A stretch of 64,000 bases of DNA, from the NCBI GenBank assembly GCA_947303945.1, contig CAMYZS010000002.1, forward strand, positions 23,548 to 87,547, written 5' to 3'. Under the pieces are notes generated by a model. That model was given only the letters and a program-made list of their open reading frames with translations. It was not told where the DNA came from and ran no database searches. Source of the DNA: an uncultured Candidatus Saccharibacteria bacterium. Its GTDB lineage: Bacteria; Patescibacteriota; Saccharimonadia; Saccharimonadales; Saccharimonadaceae. Below are positions 20,128 through 28,662 of the stretch, piece after piece. How positions within the stretch are numbered: the stretch's first letter is position 1; every line of letters starts with the position of its first letter. A program made the position numbers and the translations under genes.

Positions 20128-20385
20128 ATGCTCCATTTATTTTGTAAAACGGTGAAAAATAGAGAAGATAGCAGCGAGGAACATTTCGTTCGCTGTGGTT
20201 TCAAGGTCGAGGCTGAACCGAGCGAATTCGGAATAAACAGCAGTCGCATTACGATGGCCTTAATCCGGGTGGATGGCAAGGTTGTTTGCCACTATACTAA
20301 GTCGGGCGGCTTTATCGTTCTGCCGGATGCCTCTGACCCTATCATGTTATGCGCGTTACAGCATATACTTAGCAATTACAATTAA
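20128..20385 (+). CDS. Small orphan protein (85 aa)
   Basis: Strong SD GAGGAGGGGGAGT before ATG, consensus promoter upstream, hairpin after stop. Confidence 0.65.
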   Translation: MLHLFCKTVKNREDSSEEHFVRCGFKVEAEPSEFGINSSRITMALIRVDGKVVCHYTKSGGFIVLPDASDPIMLCALQHILSNYN

Positions 20386-20492
20386 GCCTAAGAAACCAGC
20401 CTATAAATGCGGGCTGGTTTTTTAAATGCAGCACGAATATTCCCCTATGATAATAGAGACCCCGCCAAAGTGGCGGGGTGTTTTGAGGTGCT

Positions 20493-21134
20493 TTACTGTT
20501 TAACGATGGAAGGTACAGCTTCGTTCCAATAAGGACTTTTGCGCAGTTTTTCTCTGCATTCGTGGCAGAAGCTGTCAAGGCCGAGTTCTTCTTCGTCCTG
20601 GGCAAGCTGCTTCATGTAATTCGGACCTACCATCGGCGACATGATACATGCTCTATCTATGCAGTAGTTGCTAGGAGTATCTGTCTTGCAAAAGAAGTGC
20701 CATATCACGTGTTTCAGGAGAAGCGTTGTCATGTTCTGGGTGTCGATGGCTGTTTCGCAGTCTTTGAGTGTAATAATAGCGGCATTTCGGCTGTGATATT
20801 CGTAGTTGTCGTAATAGGCATGCGTCGTTATGCTTTGGTTTGTAAGGATTATGACGAAATCCGCTCCGCCGCCTGCCATATTTAAAATGGAGTTGAGCAT
20901 ACTGGCGGCGCGAGATGAGTCAATATTCCAACCTTTATATGTCAATTTAACGGCGTTCTCTAGGATATAATTTGCCGTATAGGTGCTACCGGCGATTTCG
21001 CCAGCTCCGTCAATTTGGAAGATGCAGCCCGGTATGGATTTAGCGCAGCTATTAATGGCTTCATTAAAGAAAATTTGACATCCATCAAGGTCCGAGCTCC
21101 AGCTAATTGATATTTCTGTAGGATATGAATCCAT
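20493..21134 (-). CDS. Archaemetzincin-like protein with degenerate catalytic site (putative)
   Basis: CIDRACIM...LDSFCHECREKL; SD AAGGGGGGA before ATG. Confidence 0.5.
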   Translation of the reverse strand: MDSYPTEISISWSSDLDGCQIFFNEAINSCAKSIPGCIFQIDGAGEIAGSTYTANYILENAVKLTYKGWNIDSSRAASMLNSILNMAGGGADFVIILTNQSITTHAYYDNYEYHSRNAAIITLKDCETAIDTQNMTTLLLKHVIWHFFCKTDTPSNYCIDRACIMSPMVGPNYMKQLAQDEEELGLDSFCHECREKLRKSPYWNEAVPSIVKQ

Positions 21135-21231
21135 GATAATCCCCCCTTCTAAATATAAAAAACAATAATAAAGAACAGACTCTAATGAGGCTTGAATTAT
21201 TATGAATTAGTAATGGATATTAGTCAAGTGA

Positions 21232-21834
21232 TTACCTTCTTATACACTCAACTAACGAAATTCCGTCGAATGTTCCCCAGTGGGTGACTTTCAAGCTCTC
21301 GTCGGACATGCTGGCGAGTATACTACTGATAGATTTATTCAATGCCAATAATACATTTTCTGCACGATCGCTGAACTCTACTTCGTAGGCGTCTCCGTCG
21401 TCGTAATCGATAACGCAGAGAATCTTGAAGTAGGCGCGGTACTCATCGCCGATATTAAATACGATACCTGGCGCATATTCTTCGCTTCTTTCCATGACGT
21501 ACTGCCCCAACAGATACCCAGCCTCTAGAATTAGGTGGTACCTTGATTCGTTGTCTAATTCGGCTCCATGCTCGCCGCGGAAATAGTATACCGGTTTGGC
21601 ATACTTACTGTCCGGATCGATAATTGCTAGAATGTCTAGCTCTGGTACCATTACCATTGCCATCGAAATAGCTGCGCCGTCGTTGTCTGCTGCGCGGATG
21701 GCGACATCCATAATCCCCTCTAGCGCATTGTTATCAATAGACTTTGCTATTGTTTCGATTATTCTTCGGACCCTGCCGTAGTCAATCCCCGTTCTTTCAT
21801 GTGCGGCTATATCTTTATCGCATGATGCATTCAT
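21232..21834 (-). CDS. Orphan acidic protein
   Basis: About 200 aa ORF with SD AAGGAGGAGG; likely start 21834 (MNASCDKD). Confidence 0.6.
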   Translation of the reverse strand: MNASCDKDIAAHERTGIDYGRVRRIIETIAKSIDNNALEGIMDVAIRAADNDGAAISMAMVMVPELDILAIIDPDSKYAKPVYYFRGEHGAELDNESRYHLILEAGYLLGQYVMERSEEYAPGIVFNIGDEYRAYFKILCVIDYDDGDAYEVEFSDRAENVLLALNKSISSILASMSDESLKVTHWGTFDGISLVECIRR

Positions 21835-21984
21835 CGCAAACACCTCCTCCTTTTTGCGAAAACATGATTGTTATGTGCGGAAAGCGAAGATGCTTTCAAT
21901 TACGCCAGTATAGCACAAAATGTTTTGGGGCGTAAATTGACTTTCTTTGAGATAAACGCAGTAGCACGGGTCTTTTAACAGAGA

Positions 21985-22281
21985 TTAAACTTTAGCTAGT
22001 CCAATTAGATCAAATCCAGATTCAGCTGCATACTTATTAATTTCTGCAATTTGCATTTCATTAAGTTCATTTAGAAAAGGATGTTCTTCTATCTTTTTAA
22101 AATGTTTAAAGAAAACTACTTTTAATTTGCCAAATGGAGAATCGTATATAGAATTGATATAATATTTATTTACTTCATTTGATACTCTTGTAGTATATAT
22201 TATTTGATTATTATTAATTCTCTTAATTAAGCTTTTATGCTCTTCGATTGGGAAATCAATGAATTCTTTTGGCGCTGCCAT
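21985..22281 (-). CDS. Hypothetical protein (98 aa)
   Basis: ORF with upstream GGAGGCA SD. Confidence 0.5.
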   Translation of the reverse strand: MAAPKEFIDFPIEEHKSLIKRINNNQIIYTTRVSNEVNKYYINSIYDSPFGKLKVVFFKHFKKIEEHPFLNELNEMQIAEINKYAAESGFDLIGLAKV

Positions 22282-22532
22282 AATTGCCTCCTATTGCATG
22301 CTTTTGCTCTTTTGGGCACGTTTTCACTATAGCATAGATGGATTTTTGATGCTTTGGCTGGGTTGGTGCTAGGCATTTAGCGTAATAGTGCGGAAAGAGT
22401 GGCGGAAACAGAATGGAGGCGACTAAAAATAGGATATTTTTGCTTTTACCTCCCTGCTCCATAATGATTTTTTATAACATAAAGGGTATGGGTGATAAGT
22501 GTTTCTAGCTTGAGTGTTTTTTTTGAAGCTTA

Positions 22533-22697
22533 TTATTCTAGATTTTTTGCTTGTTTTAAAATTTTCTCTTGTTCTTTTGCGGCTTTTTTCATGGCGCGAC
22601 GATATATGGTTTGTATATCTTTATCGTTACCGCGGAGAACAAGATCCGAAAGGTCATACTGATTGTTTTTCTTTATGATGGTTGCCAAATTACTCAT
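22533..22697 (-). CDS. Small basic ORF (54 aa) overlapping the zeta-toxin-like gene
   Basis: MSNLATIIKKNNQYDLSDLVLRGNDKDIQTIYRRAMKKAAKEQEKILKQAKNLE; start overlaps the stop of the upstream gene by 8 nt. Confidence 0.55.
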   Translation of the reverse strand: MSNLATIIKKNNQYDLSDLVLRGNDKDIQTIYRRAMKKAAKEQEKILKQAKNLE

Positions 22698-23400
22698 TCT
22701 CTAAAAGCCTTTCTAATTCTTTTATATTATATTCTATTTTAATAATTTTGTCAAGTTCGTTAGCAGAGATGTTTGTGATGCGTTCGCCGGGCTTATTGTG
22801 CTTATCTTTTATTATTATATCAACTAATACTTCGGGATACTCGTTTAGTTTGAGTAAATTATTAATTGTATTTGCGTAAGACGTAATGAAGCCGTCCTTG
22901 CTAATTCCTCGTTTTTCGACTTTCTCGCGCGCCTTAGTGAACCGCCACGCTAGTTTTGGGTCTTGTTTAATATATGTAACCTTGACGTGATAGCCTTTTC
23001 TTACGCATGCGCCAATGCAATTTAATGTAATTTTGTGTGACATAGTCCCATCCATAATGAATGGATAGTATTCTCTCTTGCATCTATTAAATATTTCGGT
23101 TTGCAGGATAGATGCGCCTAATCGAAATTTATCTGCTTCTTGTGGACGGTATGATTCAATATGTTCTGCGATCTCGTCCATGTCTATACGAACGACGCGT
23201 ATCTTCGATTCTGAGATTATTGTTCTTGTGAACTCGGTTTTACCCGCTCCGGGCAATCCAGCCATAAAAATACATGATGGATTGTCCGGGTTTGGCTGGG
23301 CGCCAGACTCGCGTATGAATCGTTTCGTGAACGTCTTTTTGTGATTCTTAACCCAGTTCCTAATTTCCATTACTTTTATTATATCTATTTTTTCTGACAT
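22690..23400 (-). CDS. Zeta-toxin-like P-loop kinase
   Basis: CIFMAGLPGAGKTEFTRTI, VRIDMDEI, FIMDGTMS layout. Confidence 0.8.
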   Translation of the reverse strand: MSEKIDIIKVMEIRNWVKNHKKTFTKRFIRESGAQPNPDNPSCIFMAGLPGAGKTEFTRTIISESKIRVVRIDMDEIAEHIESYRPQEADKFRLGASILQTEIFNRCKREYYPFIMDGTMSHKITLNCIGACVRKGYHVKVTYIKQDPKLAWRFTKAREKVEKRGISKDGFITSYANTINNLLKLNEYPEVLVDIIIKDKHNKPGERITNISANELDKIIKIEYNIKELERLLENE

Positions 23401-23465
23401 ATGCCTATGGTATATAAAATGCTGTCGCAGATAAAAGCATGAGTTTAACTAATTTGGAATGACAT

Positions 23466-23684
23466 GTGTCATTTATGTTCTATTGGCGAATCGGATTTAA
23501 TAGTAAAAAGGGGGCATACGTGGGTTTTAGAACGAGATGCCCGTCGATTAAGATTGGCGGTGTGAGATTTAGGAAAACGAAGAATGATATAACGATATCT
23601 AGCAAGACGATTTTCGGAAACCGAAAAACTAAAACTACGCTGGTCGCCAGAGCAGATTTCGGGCAGATTAAGTTAGAGCATTGA
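23466..23684 (+). CDS. Small basic hypothetical protein (72 aa)
   Basis: Short ORF, no overlap; no clear SD. Confidence 0.3.
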   Translation: MSFMFYWRIGFNSKKGAYVGFRTRCPSIKIGGVRFRKTKNDITISSKTIFGNRKTKTTLVARADFGQIKLEH

Positions 23685-23804
23685 TTGCCATATGAATCGC
23701 GTAAAGCGATAGATTGCCTTACTCGTTATTATATTATATAGTATGTAGAACGAAACAAAGTTGTTCCTTTTCATACATACAAGATAGATAAGGGGGGTGT
23801 TAGT

Positions 23805-24353
23805 ATGGCAGTATTCTTTGGAACAAAGCTGGAAAGATATGACAATGCGCTGATGCTAAATGGTCAGAAAGTCCTCAAGATAAATAAATCAATCGAGGGA
23901 GAATCTTTCGAGGGCTATTATGGAGACTTGACGATCGATTATAAGTTCCCGGTTGTAAAGCGCGGTCATAGCGACGAAGTATTTCTGGTTCTGCCAAAGT
24001 GCTATTATGAGCACTTTAGCTGTGATCGCTTGGTGGCGCCGGAGAACCAGTCCGTAAAATGTTGGGGCATGCAACCACGTAATAACTCACTTGATGGTTG
24101 GACTTGCGATCTCTATATCCTGATAGCGCAGCGTAATGACATGTTCTGCAACGTGCGGCCGTGTGGTTATGTACTCTACGTAGTATTAAGTAATCAAGTA
24201 CTAGTAGCAAAAGCTTTAGTCGCTACGGAGCTGGCGGGACGCGTGTTGAACAATCGTGAATTCCAGGAAAGCGGTCGGGCGGACTATCTTTTTGGTCAGG
24301 ATTTCAGCAATCAGAAGTGGCGCGATGTTTCGCAAAACTTTAAGCCGAGATAA
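23805..24353 (+). CDS. Orphan protein (182 aa)
   Basis: Strong SD AAGGGGGGTG; terminator immediately downstream. Confidence 0.65.
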   Translation: MAVFFGTKLERYDNALMLNGQKVLKINKSIEGESFEGYYGDLTIDYKFPVVKRGHSDEVFLVLPKCYYEHFSCDRLVAPENQSVKCWGMQPRNNSLDGWTCDLYILIAQRNDMFCNVRPCGYVLYVVLSNQVLVAKALVATELAGRVLNNREFQESGRADYLFGQDFSNQKWRDVSQNFKPR

Positions 24354-24355
24354 AA

Positions 24356-24381
24356 AGTGCCCCCGCGGATGCGGGGGTTTA
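24356..24381 (+). terminator. Rho-independent terminator
   Basis: GCCCCCGCGGATGCGGGGGTTT. Confidence 0.7.
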
Positions 24382-26073
24382 TTATTCGTTTGAATATTTG
24401 AGTTTTTCGTCTGGGAAGAATTGATTAAAAACGTAAATGAATTGTTCGGCTGGTTTTTGGGGTAATTGTCTATAGCTTATGCTTGATAATTCGTCGAGGA
24501 TATCCCTAATCGTGAAGCCGAATAGCTCCCACTGAGTATCCATATAGTTGAACAGCCAAGAGTCTATCGTATTTATATAGTCGTTATCTGTGAAGGCGTC
24601 TTTGATTCTAAATGGCATATTGCCAGATTTGCCCTCTCTGGTTAATGCATAGATAATGTTTTGGAATTTTTTAATGTTATTATATCTGTTATCCCAATTA
24701 TATATGCGCTCCGAAGAGTTTGCTTTGCTAGACAGTATGGCTGGAGTACGAAGTAATTGCTTAAGTTCTTCGTCAGCATTATCCACTTCTATCGGCTGTT
24801 GATATATATTCAATGCTAGCCAATTGTACCGATAATTCTTAAAACTAATCGTTAATTCCCTCATCTTCTTAGCTAACATTCCGATAAGGATAGCCGCAAA
24901 GGCGGGGTATGCGCCATCATTGTCTTCTGCCCAACCTTTTTGTGCACGAAACAGCATATCTAATGTTATTTTTTCGGCATACTTGTAGCTGCTTCTTAAC
25001 TGTATGCTCGGTCTGATTGGCAAGTATTTCTCAATGAATCTATGAGCGTCTATCACTCCATATTTTTCTAATGACAGTCCGACAACGTCTAGATCGGCTG
25101 GCACAATAATTCTAATGAAGACTAAGTTTCTAAGAATCGACAACAGCGATAATATGCGGACAACATCGGCTCCTTGTAGTCGATCTAGGTCGTCTATTAT
25201 GACGTATACGATAGCTTCAATATTAGAACGTTGATACTGATGGTTTATTTCGAGAATAATGTCGCTAGATAATAAGTCATTTTGGTTTTGAGCAGTATTT
25301 AGGGCAAAGTTTATGAGGTTTACTTTCGGGTCGTCATCGACATTATTTATTAGTGAATTGAGTTTTTTTGTTTTCTTGATGCCGACTTCGACCATGACGT
25401 CATTGATGGCTTTTAATATGTCGCTAATAAATTCGCCGACATTGCCAGAGTATTTAAAAGCCGACTCGTAAATATATCTATTATCGCTTTTTTCGCTTTC
25501 GTTTATGGCTATTAACAATGCTGTAGTTTTTCCGGAACCCCATTTGGAATTAATACAGAGAATATTATTTTCGTCATTTCGTTTATTGAGGTATTGTGAT
25601 ATGGGAGCTACGCCTTCGTCAATTAATTCAGATATCGTATTGCGAGTTTGCTTATTGATTTTTCCTTTTCCGTAAATAAAACGAATGAGGTTTTCGCGCG
25701 TTGGTTGTGGGGACTTATTGCCTCTGTCTTTAAAAAGAGATAGGATGTATTGTTTGTCTCTAATTATGATTTTCGGAAAGATGTGCTTATAGGTTTTGAT
25801 GGATATATAAAAAGAGACTGCGATGGTAATTAGGAATGCTATTAGGTAAAAAACACTTTTCGTATAGGTTGGGCACTCTGGTGTTTTTGAAATAATAGCT
25901 TCAGTATAATTGCGTATAACTCCGAAGAAATCCCGCAGAAATCCAGCAATTACAATCAGACAAAAGCCGAAAATTGCAAAGGAAATTAGTGTACTAAAAA
26001 TAGATAATCTAGATTTTGTTTGATATAGTCTAGCACTAGATTTGTTTTGTTTTAGTTTTTTCTTACGCGTCAT
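24382..26073 (-). CDS. KAP-family P-loop NTPase with two N-terminal TM segments
   Basis: CINSKWGSGKTTALLIAINE Walker A; IVYVIIDDLDRLQGADVVRILSLL Walker B; TM helices between Walker-distal N-terminal residues about 28-100. Confidence 0.85.
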   Translation of the reverse strand: MTRKKKLKQNKSSARLYQTKSRLSIFSTLISFAIFGFCLIVIAGFLRDFFGVIRNYTEAIISKTPECPTYTKSVFYLIAFLITIAVSFYISIKTYKHIFPKIIIRDKQYILSLFKDRGNKSPQPTRENLIRFIYGKGKINKQTRNTISELIDEGVAPISQYLNKRNDENNILCINSKWGSGKTTALLIAINESEKSDNRYIYESAFKYSGNVGEFISDILKAINDVMVEVGIKKTKKLNSLINNVDDDPKVNLINFALNTAQNQNDLLSSDIILEINHQYQRSNIEAIVYVIIDDLDRLQGADVVRILSLLSILRNLVFIRIIVPADLDVVGLSLEKYGVIDAHRFIEKYLPIRPSIQLRSSYKYAEKITLDMLFRAQKGWAEDNDGAYPAFAAILIGMLAKKMRELTISFKNYRYNWLALNIYQQPIEVDNADEELKQLLRTPAILSSKANSSERIYNWDNRYNNIKKFQNIIYALTREGKSGNMPFRIKDAFTDNDYINTIDSWLFNYMDTQWELFGFTIRDILDELSSISYRQLPQKPAEQFIYVFNQFFPDEKLKYSNE

Positions 26074-26135
26074 TTATTTATTATAAATAGATGGTGTATT
26101 TATGAAAAACATAAGCGTTATAATAAATGCTTTTA

Positions 26136-26241
26136 AGTGTTTTTAGCTTGAGTGTTTTTTTGAAGCTTATTGTTCTAGATTTTTTGCTTGTTTTAAAATT
26201 TTTTCTTGTTCTTTTGCGGCTTTTTTCATGGCGCGGCGATA
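26136..26241 (-). pseudogene. Relic of the 54-aa ORF 3' end (near copy of 22498-22604)
   Basis: About 106 bp almost identical direct repeat; encodes ...YRRAMKKAAKEQEKILKQAKNLEQ*. Confidence 0.75.
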
Positions 26242-26301
26242 GCGCACTGATTTGGCGTATGAATTAACGCGAAAAGTCGATAGCTCTTAAAATTTGCATA
26301 C

Positions 26302-26403
26302 TTATTGAGGGGAGATTGTTAATAATATCCACATATTAGTATCTAGCGCTAGGCCTTTGCTTCTTAAGGCATCAAAAAATCTCCTTATCGTGACATCTAG
26401 CAT
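26302..26403 (-). pseudogene. Truncated ORF, possibly PIN-like N-terminus
   Basis: MLDVTIRRFFDALRSKGLALDTNMWILLTISPQ*, overlapping end of the preceding gene, then a junction to the repeat relic. Confidence 0.35.
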
Positions 26404-26405
26404 AG

Positions 26406-26714
26406 CTATTCTCTATCTTTTATGGATACTAGATCTAATTCTGGTGTTTTTATTGTGACGATTTTTCTTATGCGTTTTTGCGTGCCGTATAAAGAGGATA
26501 GAGCACCCTCAAGATTCGGGCTAGTTTCGTCAATAAAACTAAGGGTTATATACCATTCATTCTTAGTTTTATTGCTATCGATTTCTTCTACTCGTACATG
26601 ATTGATCTTAGTTTCAGTGGAGTTTAATGCGCCAATAAGATAGCTGGCGGCACTATGGATGATATTCTGCATTGTGATTTCTTTTTTGATTTTTGTTTGT
26701 TCTTCAGTTGTCAT
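26406..26714 (-). CDS. Hypothetical protein (102 aa)
   Basis: ORF with SD GGAGCGAGC. Confidence 0.55.
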   Translation of the reverse strand: MTTEEQTKIKKEITMQNIIHSAASYLIGALNSTETKINHVRVEEIDSNKTKNEWYITLSFIDETSPNLEGALSSLYGTQKRIRKIVTIKTPELDLVSIKDRE

Positions 26715-26928
26715 GCTCGCTCCTTTAATAAAATTATATTACTTTTCCGTTGCATCCTTCAATTAATATTTGTTTTTATGTATTGTATTATTTGTTTTTC
26801 GCTTCAGGAAGCATGAGCGTAATATCATTTTGAGCGTAATATTTTTAACCTTTGCGGCGCCAGCAAGCATAAAAAACGGGGGCTCGGATGAGCCCCCTTG
26901 GGTTGACGTGTAACATTGAAGCTTTGGC

Positions 26929-27261
26929 TTACGCCTCGGGGAATTTCTTCTCCTTTCCGTTTTCCCTCAGGTAGATGCGAACTGCAGCGAGCAGGCCGAG
27001 ATACTGCTCATATATGAGTGAGCTGCCGTATCTTTCGATGTCTTCGCTGGTGAGTTCCATGATGTGGTCGACTGTAATGAGTCCAGCCCTTCTGAGTTCG
27101 GCTCTGAGTTCGTCGGAGATCTGAAGCATGTTGAGATCGTCGGAGATCTGAAGCATGTTGAGATCGTCGTCGTGGCCCGACATGGTCAGACTGACGATAG
27201 CGAGCATCATCTCGTTGAATCTTTTTGTGGAGTTGTCTTTTTTCTTTTTTGCCATACGCAT
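26929..27261 (-). CDS. Small basic protein with alpha-CTD/HhH-like domain; paralog of 18887-19249
   Basis: ISDELRAELRRAGLITVDHIMELTSEDIERYGSSLIYEQYLGLLAAVRIYLRENGKEKKFPEA. Confidence 0.65.
   Translation of the reverse strand: MRMAKKKKDNSTKRFNEMMLAIVSLTMSGHDDDLNMLQISDDLNMLQISDELRAELRRAGLITVDHIMELTSEDIERYGSSLIYEQYLGLLAAVRIYLRENGKEKKFPEA
27111..27164. repeat. Perfect 2 x 27-bp tandem repeat inside a CDS
   Basis: cgtcggagatctgaagcatgttgagat repeated exactly, adding DDLNMLQIS in frame. Confidence 0.95.
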
Positions 27262-27304
27262 TTCTCCTCTTATAGGTGTGAGATTAATGGAACTCGGCTT
27301 TTAA

Positions 27305-27359
27305 TTTCAGCCGTAAAGTAGGTCTACTAATAAATAGTAGGTCTGCCATACGGCTGAAA
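27305..27359 (-). promoter_or_regulatory. Stem-loop in the 5' leader of the alpha-CTD-like gene
   Basis: Perfect 11-bp arms TTTCAGCCGTA / TACGGCTGAAA enclosing TAGTAG/CTACTA pairing; promoter (TTTACA-16-TATAAT on minus strand, 27399-27426) lies upstream. Confidence 0.6.
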
Positions 27360-27515
27360 AGCTACACGTTAACGAACTATTTTTGACAAATCGATGCTAT
27401 TATAGCACAAATATATGAATTGTAAAGTACCTTCGCTAAATATGGCGGTTTGATAAGTTTTTAGCTATTTTTCAGTTAAAATGCGTAAAATAGTGGCAAA
27501 AACAAGGAGATTTTT

Positions 27516-27860
27516 ATGCCTGAAGATGAGAAAGAAAAGCGTGTGAAGCACCATGAAGAGATGCGTTGTCGCAGAGAATGCAAGAATGGTCGAGGTTGGA
27601 TGATTGCGACGGCGGTATTGGCGGTATTGTTAACGGCTAGCGTGTGCTTTAATGTCTATTTCTTAGTGTCGCGTGGTGGCGATATACGTCGACATGATCA
27701 AGATATGCAAATGATGCGCCCGGGTCAAAATGATTGGCGTGACGGCAATAATGGCACATATAAGTACCGGGGTGGCAATCTGCGCGGTGATGCGCCCAGA
27801 GATACAAAAGATAAAGATAGCGAGCAGAAGGATAATAACGAATCTAGCGATAAAAGCTAG
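27516..27860 (+). CDS. Small single-TM protein with hydrophilic tail
   Basis: SD AAGGAGA; TM WMIATAVLAVLLTASVCFNVYFLV. Confidence 0.65.
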   Translation: MPEDEKEKRVKHHEEMRCRRECKNGRGWMIATAVLAVLLTASVCFNVYFLVSRGGDIRRHDQDMQMMRPGQNDWRDGNNGTYKYRGGNLRGDAPRDTKDKDSEQKDNNESSDKS

Positions 27861-27939
27861 GCGATCGTGCGATTGCTAAGTTACAGGTAACTACGTATTG
27901 GTATAGTTACGTTAAAATAGGGCTCATTTGAGCCCTATT

Positions 27940-28470
27940 TTAAATGCTGATTCTTTTTTGAGTTTTGATATAGTCGTAGAATTCGTTGTAACTTAGATGG
28001 TATTTGGGCTGACGGTATTTATAGATGAAGGTATCATAGTTGGAATTGGGGTCGATTTCGTCTTCTCTGCTTTGAAGGAATTTTGCTTTAATATCAGTTA
28101 AGAGTGCTTCTTTACTATCGTAGGCGTGAATTCCTTTCATGTCGTACCAGGAGTGTTCGAACCAATAGAATTTACCGTCTAATTGAAATGTAAGGAAGGT
28201 ATGCGATGGCTGATTGGCGTGGTCATCGATGTAAATAAAATAGGTATCACAATCGATATGTGAATCGTTAAAGAGTTTTCGCTCAAGTTCGACTTGATCC
28301 CAGCAAACTCCGCATTTAGTTTCCAATAATTCTGCGGGGCTTAATAAGTAATAAAAATTAGGAAAATCATTTTCCCAGTGTTTATCGGACATTAAGTTGT
28401 TGCCGTTCTTGTCCTTAAAACCGAATTCGATGTCGTCGAGTTGGTTTATGATTTTGTGGATTATGTCCAT
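27940..28470 (-). CDS. Transglutaminase-like/papain-fold hypothetical protein
   Basis: CGVCWDQ, SHTFLTF, WFEHSWYDMKGIHAY. Confidence 0.6.
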   Translation of the reverse strand: MDIIHKIINQLDDIEFGFKDKNGNNLMSDKHWENDFPNFYYLLSPAELLETKCGVCWDQVELERKLFNDSHIDCDTYFIYIDDHANQPSHTFLTFQLDGKFYWFEHSWYDMKGIHAYDSKEALLTDIKAKFLQSREDEIDPNSNYDTFIYKYRQPKYHLSYNEFYDYIKTQKRISI

Positions 28471-28575
28471 GAGAGTTACTTGAGCTCCTTTTTGTATTAC
28501 TTCTTCTAAGAATAATAGTTGAGAGTTTGCGGTTCATTGATTTTATTGTAACACCTGAGAAGCTTAGTGCGCGCC

Positions 28576-28604
28576 TTGACAAACAAGCAGTAATTTGCTA
28601 TAAT
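28576..28604 (+). promoter_or_regulatory. Sigma70-like promoter
   Basis: TTGACA-17-TATAAT; shares AATTTGCTATAAT with 20039-20051. Confidence 0.8.
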
Positions 28605-28662
28605 ACGCTAATATACACAGGTCGGCAATAGGGCCGGCTTGCACCTTCAAAGGAGGGATTAT

